Shown one piece after another: positions 35,239 to 46,434 of a DNA stretch of 64,000 nt. This stretch comes from Bromus sterilis. Lineage: Eukaryota > Streptophyta > Magnoliopsida > Poales > Poaceae. The stretch covers positions 230,227,782-230,291,781 of the forward strand of contig OX465600.1 in assembly GCA_950022295.1 (NCBI GenBank), given 5' to 3'. Within the stretch, counting starts at the first letter, position 1; each line of letters begins with the position of its first letter. A model generated the notes under the pieces. It searched no databases. It saw nothing but the letters and a program-made list of their open reading frames with translations, and was not told where the DNA came from. The position numbers and the translations under genes were made by a program.

Positions 35239-38200
35239 ATGTCTGGGAACGAAGGAAATGTCAGAGCACCCAAGTGTGTGGGAGGCCGAACAAGAATCAC
35301 CAATAACTCTGAAGGATTATCAGAGGATTTGATCATTGAAATGAAATTGAGAACGCCTGAAGGTTCTGAAGATGAACGCACGAGAGAAAACCGTCTGCAA
35401 GAAATTCGAAGGCTTCAAGCGCTTCATTGGTATGAGTACAAGGCTATTATTCCTCGCTGGGAGAGGCTATTTGCATTGAAAAATCCTTGGTCGGATGTCA
35501 AATCTTTAAGGCCCAAGTGGACGAAAGATAATCGACCACCTCCTCCAGATGATGCTCATCCTTCCTCTCTCAAAAAACCTGCTGATTTTCAAGAGTTGGT
35601 TGATGCTCGGTTAGCACGAGCACAGAAACGTAAGGAAGCCAAAGAAAGGAAGGAGGCTTCTTCTGCTGAGGGTGCCGAGGAAGTTGGTCCTAGCGCCAAA
35701 CCGAAGGGTGGCAAGAAATCTGCCAAGCAGAAGAAAAAGGTAGTAATTGTCTCGCCACCAGATGCAAGCTCCGAAGAAGAAGCTAATTCTGATGATCAAG
35801 ACCCTGGCACTGAGGCTGATGTCGAGGACATTCCTCAGAAGAAGAAGCCAAGTAGTAAAGGCATTAGGATCCAGAAGCCAGCTGCCCAGGCTCCTCGAGC
35901 AACAATTGACATGAGCGATTTGGTTACTGATCGACCCATTTCCTCTGCTCCACCAGTTCAAGCTCGCAGGGCAAAACCTTCGACCAAATCGAAGGGAAAG
36001 TGAGCTCAAGTGGCCGAGGACGATGAAACGCTAATCCAGCGTAAGGAAAGGCTGGCAAAGAAAAAAGAGCAGGAAGATAAAGACTTGACAAATTCCAAGA
36101 TTTTAAACTTCCACAGTCAGCCCGAGCATAAAAAGGCCCAGGTTGCTCAACAGCTAGGCATACTGCACCTGGTCAGTGAAAAGTATCGTCGACAGATTGC
36201 TGAAGGAACTATTCCAAGTGCTCCGAAGGAAAAGGTCGTGGCCCCCAGCGCCACCGAGAAAGTAGTGACTCCCACAGTCACGAAGGAAAAGGATGCAACT
36301 GCAAGTGCTGCGAAGAAAAATGCTGAGGCCCCTAGTGCCTCGAAGGATAAAGCAACAGCCCCTAGTGCCATAACAAAACCCATTGCTGCTGCTAAGGCCA
36401 CCAAGGAGGCCGAGAAGAAAGCCAAGGAGGCTAGGCAGAAGGCACAGGCTGCCCCAGTTCCTCGAGCTGCTCAAGCACCTGTTCCTGCACCTGTTGCGCC
36501 AGTTGTTTCCGGCCCTCGTGCCGACGAAGAAAGCTCCAGCGAAGGAGATTCTTCTGCCCATGCTCCTTGGGATGCTGCTAATATTTCGCATATCCTCTGG
36601 AAGAGGGCTACCACACCGAGAAAAGTCACTGCCGAGGACGATGTCCCTCTTGAGATCCAAGAGCAAGTTGCTCGATACATGATTCGCTGGGAAGGATATC
36701 TCTCCCAGGATCGAAAGGATAAAGAGAAAGAGAAGTTTTACTCCAGGCAGCTTCAAGAAGAAACCGAGGACCTTGAGTCCCGTAAGTTTTTCAAATCCAA
36801 CATTGCAACTCTTGAAGCATCAAGAAGGGCACAGAAGGAAAACATAACCGTTGTTAATGAAAAGGTTCGACAAGTTGTATCTGCTATATGCAAAGAGCAC
36901 AATGATACCCTGTACAAGAGACAATCTCGAAAGAGAAAGTCTGCTGCCCCAACCTCTACACGTGGGACGCCAGAGATCGAGAAAAATGCCAAGAAACCAA
37001 AGTCTACCGAGGTCGTTGCTGCATCAGCACGACAGGAAACTACAGCAACCCCCACCAAGCAACCCACTCCTCCTCGTGAGAAAACTCCACCCCCTCGCCA
37101 AACAACTCCACCCCCTCGCCAATCCACTCCTCCACCTCGACAACAAACACCACCACCTCGTTAACCATCACCAAAAAAAGCTTCGTCGCCAGCACCAAAC
37201 CCTCCATCACCACCGCACATCATTCCATCGACCACCCCAGCCATTGAGACCCAAGCTCAAGCTGAGACCGAGAAACCTGCTCAGGTCGAGCAAGAACACC
37301 AAGCTCCCATTTCCTCTGCTCAGAAGGATTATTCCTCTTCCCAGACTCTGCATGAAGGAGATGCTGCCGAAGGAAATAGTTCTGGCAGTTCGAGTGGAAG
37401 TTCATCCTCTTCTTCATCAAAATCTTCGGACGAAGCAATGCTGGATGTCTTTGCAGTTGAACGAAGATATGGAGGCCATGGAGACTGAAGAGGCCGCCCG
37501 GAATACCCCTACCGACGAAGGAGTTGCCGTAGAAGCACAGGCCGAGGAAAATGCTCATGTAGCCATCCCAGCTCAGGACATTGTGAATGTTCCATCTTCA
37601 ATTCCTTGCCCTACTGAGCCAGTTTTCCAGATGCCAGACAATGCTGCTGAAGTATTTCCCGTCAATGAGCTGCTTCATTCTGCTCACCCAAGAGAAATTC
37701 TGCCCCTGTTCCGCTCTGATGTTCCTCGAGGAGGCCCCATCTTCAAATGGCGTGAACACAAGCCATTTTTCTTCGGGACCAATCCCTACGAGAAGACCAG
37801 AAGTGCATATTCTCTTCGGTTTTGGACTCAAGAGTAAGCCATCTACTACACCCGTGTGCTGTACAACAAGGCGAGAGTTTTCCAACATCAATACCTCGAT
37901 ATGCCTTTGGTGTACGCAACTACATGTTTCGAGAATGTTGCCGAAACTATTGATGGTTTGCATGCTCATAAGATGTTTGCTCTCGATTGTGGCTACAATC
38001 CCGAGCTCATCAAGCAATTCTATGCAACTTTGTATGTCACTGGTGATCCTAAGAACTCAAAGAATTGGAAATTTGATTACATGATTCAAGGCCAAGTATT
38101 CCATATGACTGTCGACCAATTTCTGGCCATCATCAATTTACCTCGGTTCGAAGGATTACCACACAAGCTTCATGAATTATCGGCTCCAACTCCTGCTGTA

Positions 38201-39238
38201 TTCTCAACGCTCATGAATCCAGATGTCGTAGGAGATCACTACCCTGCTGAGCCCAAGCCGAGGCATTTGGTGTTGGAAGAAAAGACATGGTTCTATATTC
38301 TTTCGAAGACCTTAATGCCAATGCTCGATGTGCACGATGATTTTCCCATTCCCAATGATGTACAACTTGCTCTGTTGAAGTTAGTCCATGGTCATCCCTT
38401 CGATTTTGAAGACTACTTCATCAGAACTTTGGTGTCTTGTGCTGATGATCACAATTCCCACAAGCCGTATGCACCCCCGTTGATGGCTATCTGCAATTAC
38501 TCTCGGGACGTGCCATTCCCCGTGTCAATTTTCCCGAAGATTTTCACTCCACCAGTTAGGGAAGTATTGCAGATTATTGCTCGACCCAATGATCAATATG
38601 CCGAGCACACTGGCATCCGCGCCAATATGACTGAGCATAATGTTCGCTCGAAGTTTATCAAGCCAGTGCATCACATGGAAGTTTCTCTTCGGTCTCAGCA
38701 AATGCTTCAACATCACATCGACCAGGATTTCATTCAGAAGCAAGCAATGATGGACGAGATAAACCATTTGCGCAATATTGCCATGAACAATAATCAGATG
38801 ATGCGTGAATGTCTTTGCCGTGATTGGAAAGGTCTGCGGAAATTCAATTCCCTCGGTCAACTTCAACGATGTTGTTTCGAAGAATATCCTCCACATCTGA
38901 ACAGGAACTGGACCAATGATGATCGAGTAGATCGCCCGGATCCCAATATCCCTTGGCTGCCGAAGAACAGAGTTGTCCTCAGTGTCGATGACTATTATCA
39001 CATTACTATCAACACCTTCTCCTCCGACTCCGAGAAAGATGAAGCCCCTCAACACCAACCGAGAGTTTACAATCCACTTCCTCGAAGCCCCAGGACCCCG
39101 CCGGAATCGCAGCTGGAATCTTCTGGAGATCAACACTCCTTCCGCACGAATATCACTCCACCAGGCGCTCTCCCCATTCGTCGTGCTCCAACGCTCTCCG
39201 AATCTTCTCAACGTCGTCAGCACCACTCTCGTGAGTAG
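35239..39238 (+). pseudogene. Extra ORF in the env position of the Copia element
   Basis: It starts MSGNEGNVRAPKC. Stops lie at 36001-36003, 37162-37164 and 37835-37837, and the frame changes near 37450; otherwise it is open for about 1330 codons. Order: an N-terminal charged domain (LHWYEYKAIIPRWERLF); a Lys/Glu-rich, Ala-rich low-complexity part (35600-36500); a coiled-coil-like region (36640-36900); a Pro-rich tract of repeated TPPPRQ (37070-37160); an acidic Ser-rich tract; then a folded C-terminal domain from about 37700 (FFFGTNPYEKTRSAY, IKQFYATLYV, MTVDQFLAIINLPRFEG). No signal peptide or membrane segment is evident, so 'env-like' describes position only. The C-terminal part resembles 'putative plant transposon protein' families (such as PF20167), which I could not test. 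Function unknown. Confidence 0.7.
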
Positions 39239-39772
39239 GGATTTCTTTCGACCCTATTCTCTCGTCTTTTTGTACGTTGTGACAAAAAGGGGGAGATGTA
39301 GTGGCATCGAAGAAATTAGTTTGCCTTCGGGGTTAACGGCTTTGTTTTTCATTCGATAAACTTTTGAACTTTGAGGTTTCTGAGTAGTTTCAACAAACTT
39401 TCCATTCATATTCGATCTGGTTGTAACTAACTCTAAGTAGGTATGTGAACTGCTATTCTTTTCGTAAGATATCTATCTGCTGCTTGCGATACTCAATCTT
39501 TTGCAGGATGTTATCTTTCATATAAGTTCACAGGTCATTCGAGGAGATTGCATATGTATTATTGGATATTATCTCGAATGCAATTTCACTCGCTAAGATC
39601 ATTGATGTTTTTCCCTCGACTCTACTTGTCAAATATGCACTTCACAGGAAACTCTTATCTTTCGTGCATACATCAAGGGGGAGTATTTTCATCGATCTTA
39701 GCACTGGTTTATAATCGAAAACTCAAAACTTTTTCAATTATTTATCGATGCTTGTTTTGTCAACAATCGTCC

Positions 39773-39786
39773 AAAAAGGGGGAGAT
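39773..39786 (+). other. Polypurine tract, with two upstream look-alikes
   Basis: AAAAAGGGGGAGAT abuts the 3' LTR. The same string occurs at 39284-39297, and AAGGGGGAGTA at about 39674. Repeated purine tracts before the 3' LTR are a described feature of Sireviruses. The interval 39239-39772 holds no supported gene. Confidence 0.8.
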
Positions 39787-41051
39787 TGTAAGAGCAAGTT
39801 TTGCCCCCGAAGGTTTTGGACATTGTTGGACAAAGCAGAAGTGGAACTAATATTGTTTTCCAGTATAAACAGATACTTAGGTTCCGAAAGAATGGAGTTT
39901 GCAAGTAGAAGGTCGAAGGACAACTCATTGAAGCTTCGCTGCAGTCATCTAACTAAACCTTTGAAGGAAAACAACCCCTAAAAATGTCGTCGAAGAAAAA
40001 GACTCTCTCGAGTAAAAGAGCAACGAGGAGAAAGCTGAAGCTGGTCGAAGACTTAGTCTTTTTACAAGTTTCTCTTTAATTACTTGAGTCGTAGGAAAAC
40101 CGTACTATCAAGAGGGGTTTGCTAGTTGAGATCTCTGTCGAAGTGAATTTTCTCTGCTCTACCTAAACCCACGAAAGCCTAGCGAGAGAAATCTTACTGA
40201 GTCGAGTGAATAGCTCGAAGGCAAAGTCATCGCACTTCGTGCCTTCGAGAGAGAACTCGTTCGGTAAGTCAGCTTACTTGTTCCTCAAGTAAAGTTGCGC
40301 CGTGATTGGAATCCGACCGCTGTGGACACACGTCAAGCGGTCGCATCGGGTCACTTCAGTTATTTTACCCACCGGGATCGCCAACTATAAATACCCCGCA
40401 CCTACCCGCCATTTCGGGTTGGCTGCTCCACTGAAGATTCTAAGACAGAAATCTGTGAGTATCCCAAGAGAGATTCATCGAGGGAAAACCAAAACCCAAG
40501 TCTAAACTGAGTTGAGAAATTCACAGAGACTTAGGTCGAGATTAGCCGATATTTTTATCTTGGAGAACTGCAAGTCTCCTAGATGGTTAGGCGTCGCCTG
40601 TCAAGCAGTCTAAGAGAAATTGTCGCTGCTGAAGGAAGTTTGTAAAGGTCTCGGAGATGTCCTGAATCATCTACCACGAGTGAAAACTGGACAAGCTCGA
40701 GGAGTTTGTTGCAGCGGAGAATAGGACGGAGAGAATTTTGCTCCAGGTGTTCAATCACCAGTCCCTCCAACCAGACGTAGCACTTTGCAGAGTGTGAACT
40801 GGTTTACCAAACATCGTCGTGTCATGCTCGTTTTCCTTCTAGCATTTACATTAAGTATTTACTCGTTGCCTGTTTTCCTTCGATGTTTTCCTTCGCTCCC
40901 AATCCTTCCGAGCCATGCATTACTTTCGACACTGTATTTCCTTCGAGCTGTCTTTAATCCTACGCTGTTTGCGTGAATTCCTTCTAAGTTCCTTAGAATT
41001 TTTAGAAGTGATCATTCACCCCCTCCCCCTCTGATCATTCTTGAGCTTTCA
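39787..41051 (+). repeat. 3' LTR of the Copia element (1265 bp)
   Basis: Opens TGTAAGAGCAAG, ends AGCTTTCA and pairs with the split 5' LTR. By eye the two copies differ at a few percent of positions, so the insertion is not recent. TATA box at 40386-40393. Confidence 0.93.
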
Positions 41052-41056
41052 CAAAA

Positions 41057-41165
41057 TGACTAGCACACTATTGAAAATCACGCGGAGAAAACTATTCGCC
41101 ATCATCACCGATTCATCATACCGCCACGAATAGCTTCCGCACCACTTCTTATTTGTTTTGATTCA
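41057..41165. other. Continuation of the duplicated flank, up to a breakpoint
   Basis: TGACTAGCACACTATTG... matches 51317-51425 and continues the sequence that stops at 22851. Similarity ends in GATTC. The next bases (ATCATGCAGCCT) lead into a truncated R1 LTR. Confidence 0.8.
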
Positions 41166-41175
41166 TCATGCAGCC

Positions 41176-41976
41176 TGTCACCTTTGGGATCGCCGGTTCC
41201 GGACCATAATGGGTACATACAACTCATAGATAGGATCTTGAACATAAATAAACTCATGAAAACATAAGTGGTTCAGATATGAAAACATGGCACTCGGGCC
41301 CAAAGTTACAAGCATTAAGAGCAACCAGTTGTAGCAAAGATGATAAACACAAAAGTAGATGATAGGCAACATGCCTCCAACAATCAGACAAATTATTCCA
41401 TGATCAATCTCATCCAATACCTACCATCCCCTTTGCCTACAGCAAGGAATTAATCACACATGTGAAGAGAAGTCATGGGGGAAGGATGGAATGGTGATGG
41501 TGATGACGATGGCGACGATCTCCCCTCTCCGGAGGCCAAATCATCCTCCAGATTAGCCATCCTGAAGAAGAACAGAGGTTGGCGGCGGCTCTGCGATGGG
41601 TTCTGGAAAAGCGCCTTCTTTTTCGGAGTGTCCCCATCACGGGAATAAATAGGAGTCAAGGTAGGGCACCAGGGGAGTGGGCAGTCGCCCAGGCGTCCAG
41701 AGGGCGCGACCCCACCCCTGGCCGCGCCAGCAGGGCGCCTGGCTGCCCTCTGGCCCCCCTCCTGGTTCCGGGCTCCTTCGGGTGCGTGGATTTTTGGTAT
41801 TTTTCTGGGAATTTCCTGAGATGTCCCAAAATCCATTTTCCTGGCACAATAAAACCATGCATGCGGCTCTTCATAAAACAGCGTCAGACCGGGTTAGTTT
41901 ATCTCAAATCATGCAAGAATGAGGGCAAAACAATAGAAAAAGTGTTTGGAAAAGTAGATACGTTTGAGATGTATCA
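41176..41976 (-). repeat. 3' LTR of the R1 element, truncated
   Basis: Matches 49077-49888 but lacks the last 560 bp or so of the LTR (the counterpart of 48516-49076). The missing end lies at the duplication breakpoint near 41166-41175. Confidence 0.85.
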
Positions 41977-41990
41977 ACACCCCCAACCTT
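41977..41990 (-). other. Polypurine tract
   Basis: On the minus strand AAGGTTGGGGGTGT abuts the 3' LTR. Confidence 0.75.
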
Positions 41991-43844
41991 AGCCTATTGC
42001 TTGTCCTCAAGCAATTCAGTTCAACGAACTGGACGCGACTAATAAAACTTTGACAAACTCTTTTGCTTCATAAGATGTATATAAGCCGGTACTACGAAAA
42101 GAGTTTAGCAAGTATCAAAACAATGCTCTGAGGACAATGCACGAAGCCGTCCTTCTTTCAAGTAACCAATCACAAATAACCTAAAGTGAATAATATGCTG
42201 CCGAAAATCAAGAAAAGATCACAATGCACATAGCCTGAACATATTAGAGTGGTATGTCGCTAGCCTCCATGAGTGAAGAAAAACATAAATTCAGAAACTC
42301 CTTCGGAGTTTTAAAGGAGACTAGAACTAAGAATTTCAGACTAGCAATATAACAAGCATGCATAAGAAAATGTAATACTTTGGGACAATGCATGTTACAC
42401 TAAGAATGACAATTATTCTCTCAATAGTTGGTGCTTTGAAGAAAGAAGGTGAGACTCTCGAACCGTGGATTTTTTATGGAAAGATTGAAAACCCGTGAAA
42501 GGAAGCAAAGACTAAACATGCGCCAGAGCTCTTGGTTTTGAAAACAAAGACAAAATTCTTTGAGAAGTGCAACTTTCCAGTCAACGGTGAACGGTAAAGG
42601 TCTCTCAATATCTCCCATGCCAACTATATTAATGTTTTTTGCTTACACTTGTTCCCTTATCCATAAATCCTTTGATGGTCTATGGAACCTTTTATTTTTC
42701 CTCAAGTATGGAATGAGGATATCGTTCCCTCTATCATTAGCATAATTTGGTCCATTTCATTCCATCATCAAGTATGGGGAGGTGTAACTTTTTTTATTGA
42801 CTAGTTAAAACTTCCGTCAAAATATTTTTGGCATGGTAGATACTGATTTTCCCTCACTGCACCATGAGCTTGTACGGTTACAAAAGGGATTCTTTTGAAT
42901 AAATTTCGAGATGGCACAAGAAAGTCTAAGTTAGGAGTGGCCGGTAAATACCACATATAGGTAGGTATGGTGGACTCAAGTGGAATAACTGGTTTGAAAA
43001 GGAGTTTGGATGCACAAGCAGAATTCCGCTTTGTGCGAGTGAAGGCTAGCAAAAGGCTGGGAAGCGACCAACTAGAGAGAAATAATTGTCATAATCATGC
43101 AGAGCGACAAAGAAACATTGAATCGGGTATGAAAGTGATATAACTATTCTGAAATAAAAAGGTCATCAAGGCATGATAGACATACCATTCATAAACATGT
43201 GTGAACATGTGCCAATTTAATCCAAGAATTCTCCGAAGGGAAATACCACTTCAACATGCCAAATCATGAGCAATGCAATACATGTAAATCATTCCAACAA
43301 CATAATATGCACCCTATCTATTTGAGATCAGCCACAAGGAAAGCATGAACACTGGGAAAGCATTGTAAAAATAGCACTATGTCCCTACAAGATGATCTCT
43401 AGGTCATAAGTACATGCATATGTACAAAAGTAGAAACAAGAAGAGTTCATACCGGTTTTCCTTGTATCTTCCCTTTCGTCGATCTTCGTCATTATTGCCT
43501 TGTCACTTGCACGACCGAACGTGGAAAATATAATAAAATTCCATCACGGACTCGAGCTGAACTCTAAAAAAAAGCAAACTAAAGAGAGAAAGGAAATATT
43601 TTTGGGTTTTTTAAAGGTTTTACAAAAGAAAAAGAAAAGAAAAATCTTTTTGTTGTTTTTGCAAAATAAAAGAACAAAGAAGAACGGGCAAAAACTTCGG
43701 AAAAGAACAAAGCAAACAGAATATAAACGGATAATACAATGGAAAAAGGGAGAAGGGCACGTACTCCCCCAAGCCTAAGCTTTTGGCCTAAGTTGGCAGC
43801 AGCTACTTCCCCCAGGAACCTCCTGCTCCGGGGTAATGGTAAGT
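41991..43844. other. Non-coding 3' internal region of R1
   Basis: No supported reading frame. An A-rich, low-complexity stretch of A and T runs lies around 43560-43740. This occupies the place of the long non-coding region in the 1-7416 family. Confidence 0.6.
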
Positions 43845-45014
43845 CTAGGAGTCATATGAGCCCTCCGGTGTGTACACCGAATTCCTTGGGTCCTCCCATG
43901 AGGAACGTCCTGCGCTCCAAGCAGAAGAAGACCCCTCACCATGCTCGATGAAGGTCTCTCCCTGGAAAGGTGGGAACTCACCATGCTCCTCCTCGTCGGG
44001 CACAACCCCCTCCATGAGGTTATGCAGTTGGTAATGAGCCATGAACTCATCGAACTGAACATCGTTGAAGGACCATCCGTTCCTACGAGTGTTATCGAAC
44101 AAAAGTGGTGCAGCTAGACCAATCTCACGAGTAATGGTCTTTTAAAACCTCAAAATATAATCAAGGTTACCAAACTGGGAAGTCATGTTAAAAAACTTAT
44201 GCCTCTTCATAGCAGGAAGATCGAGACTTGTGTATGAAAAGGGAACATCATCAGGATGCGGGGTGCGCTCAAGAGACTCAAGGATAAGTGTGGCGTAAAC
44301 ACCACCATATAAATCGCCATTGTTACTGTTCGTAACAAGGCGCCGAGCAATTAAGGCACCCAAATTATAATCATTCTTATCAGAGAGGGCGTTCACATAA
44401 ATAGAGAAATCTAGTGCAGAACCACTGCTCGTGTTGTCACGAGCCAACACCCCTCTAGAAACAATATACGCAAAATACCCGAGGTGTGGAAACAAAATGC
44501 TGGAAATCTTCGTACGCCGAATGTCGGTCTCCTCCTGGCAACAAAGGGAGTTGAAGAGGGTCCTCAACTCGGAAGGCTGACTGGTCATCTTTGCCGTCTG
44601 ACCAGCGTTCGGCTCACCTATTATATAACAAAACCGGGCCAAAGACATGGTTATGAGATCATTATAAAGTTTGAACTCGACGGTTCCAGCAGAACGGTTA
44701 TAACAAAAACTGTTAACAAAGCAGGAGGTGAGCTTCTTGTATTGTACCACACGGCATAATGCTAGCCGTGTCAAACCTGAATTGGCACAAAGCCCATAGA
44801 ATTCCTCCTTAATTCCTGAAGCTGTCAGAAAATCATCGCACAGATACATCATTGCGCATGCTCGACTTGTGTCTTCCATCAACTCCAGGGGCACATGATC
44901 TTCATTGTAGCTCACCCTAACTACTGAGGGTGAAGCTGCAGCTCTAGTAACTCGATCGGAGCGCTTGGGCTTCTTCTTTCCAAGCCACCCCTTTGCTTTT
45001 CCTAGAAAACTCAT
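43845..45014 (-). pseudogene. R1 extra ORF, one in-frame stop
   Basis: The start is placed at MSFLGKAKGWLGKKKPKR (45014). The frame is also open upstream to 45086, but that extension is Cys-rich and unlike the rest. A TAA at 44142-44144 interrupts it, after which the same frame continues to 43845. Features: a basic N-terminus (KKKPKRSDR); a folded middle (FVNSFCYNRSAGTVEFKLYN, ITMSLARFCYIIGEP, ILFPHLGYFAYIV); after the stop an acidic C-terminus (VVPDEEEHGEFPPF). No membrane segment is convincing. The layout recalls Athila-type accessory ORFs (PF03078-like), a resemblance not tested. It is the only coding region downstream of protease, replacing pol. Confidence 0.65.
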
Positions 45015-45788
45015 TTCTGAATTTTTTGACAATTCACAAAAACAAGGATTTAAACAAAGTGAGTTGAGGCAAACTACTCTACTCACTTAGCTAAGGCATA
45101 AACTTGCATCAAAACTTGGAAAATAAATTTCTACACATGCTTGCAAGCTCATCTAAACAACACCAAGAACTACTAAATACTCACAAATGAGGCCACCAAT
45201 CAAAAATATATTTGGAGGGTTGGAGGTGTTATATATCAGGGAATATTTGCCAATACCTCAGCTCAAATGATGGGTCGTAGAGAGAGATCGAAATTCTGGA
45301 CGGAGAGCAGCAAGAACGCAAGTTCCAGGTGCAGAACTCGTGTTTTTGGGAGGAAAGAAAGAGAGAGGAAGAAGACTCACCTGAAGGTGGGGCCTGTGGG
45401 CCCCAAGCTTCCTGTGGGTGCGGCCAGGGGGCTGGCCGGCAGCTGGCCAGTGGCCCCCCTAGTCAGCCCCAGGTGCCTCTGGGTCACTCCCTGCATGGAA
45501 ATTTTTTATATAATTTTTCTGGAATTTTTCTGAAAACTTCACTGTTGAAAATTTTCCGGAGTCCGAAAAGCTGCGAAACTTTCTGAAAACTTGAAGAAGT
45601 GATTAGAATTGTGAAGCTTCAAAAACATATAAAGTTGGTACAACAAGGAGAACAAAAGCTAAGGAAAACGAAAACATAACAAGCTCCACTTTTTACCTAT
45701 ATAAAACATGCCCACTAGCAACGTTGATCAAGTCTTACCAACAAACCGGCGATATATAGAACAAAAGGTCTCACCTCTTATGAAGTGA

Positions 45789-46434
45789 TCATTGCACCTT
45801 TACTTTAATGAACATTTTCCCCACCATGATGGTTTTGTATTTGTGGTGCACTTGTAAAGGACAATCCCATTCTCCAATCTTCACGGTCTCGATATTCTCT
45901 ATTGAGTTAAGGCCATGCCTTTTGTCAAACTTGTTTGGAAAATACACCGTGTGTTCTTTATCGTCTACATTGACGGTGAACTTTCCTTTATTGCAATCAA
46001 TAATGGCACTTGCGGTGTTAATAAAAGGTCTACCAAGAATAATGGACATGCTCCCAACAAAATCAGTAAGAATTAAACAATTAGAAACTTTAACTGGAAC
46101 ATCCTCACAAATACCTATCGAGACGGCTGTTGATTTGTCAACCATCTAAAGAGAGATATCTATAGGGATTAGCTTATCTAAACATAGACTTTTGTAAAGA
46201 TAAAAAGGCATAACACTCACCCCTGCTCCGAGATCACATAAGGTAGTCTTGACATAATTATTTTTTATGGAACATGGAATGGTAGGTATACCTGGATCAA
46301 CAAGCTTCTCGGGAATCTTGCCTCTGAAAGATTAGTTAGCAAGTATAGTAGATATTGCCTCATTAGGAACTTTTCTTTTGTTAGTGACAATATATTTCAT
46401 ATATTTGGAATAAGGAGGTAACTTGATAGCATCA
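45789..46434 (-). pseudogene. R1 aspartic protease
   Basis: A separate frame from gag after a frameshift near 46430. The catalytic loop reads LCDLGAGVSVMPF (around 46222-46236; DLGAG where the related family has DVGAS). A TAG just upstream of MVDKSTAV at about 46146 breaks the frame. The conserved SIILGRPFINTASAII and a C-terminal strand region follow. It presumably processed gag in the particle. Confidence 0.75.

Larger units (their letters stand above)
22852..41051 (+). mobile_element. Sirevirus-type Copia element (Maximus-like) with a nested solo LTR
   Basis: A perfect target duplication CAAAA flanks it (22847-22851 and 41052-41056). The uninterrupted site is present at 51307-51319 (CACAAAATGACTA). 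Each LTR totals 1265 bp. Order: LTR, initiator-Met primer site, gag, protease, integrase, reverse transcriptase, RNase H (the Copia order), a long extra ORF, repeated purine tracts, LTR. Without the 4117-bp nested insertion and duplication it is about 14.1 kb. Large size, a long post-pol ORF and multiple purine tracts are Sirevirus traits, and Maximus is the best-known Triticeae member. The family name is inferred from these, not from alignment. Many stops and frameshifts mark it as defective. Confidence 0.9.
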
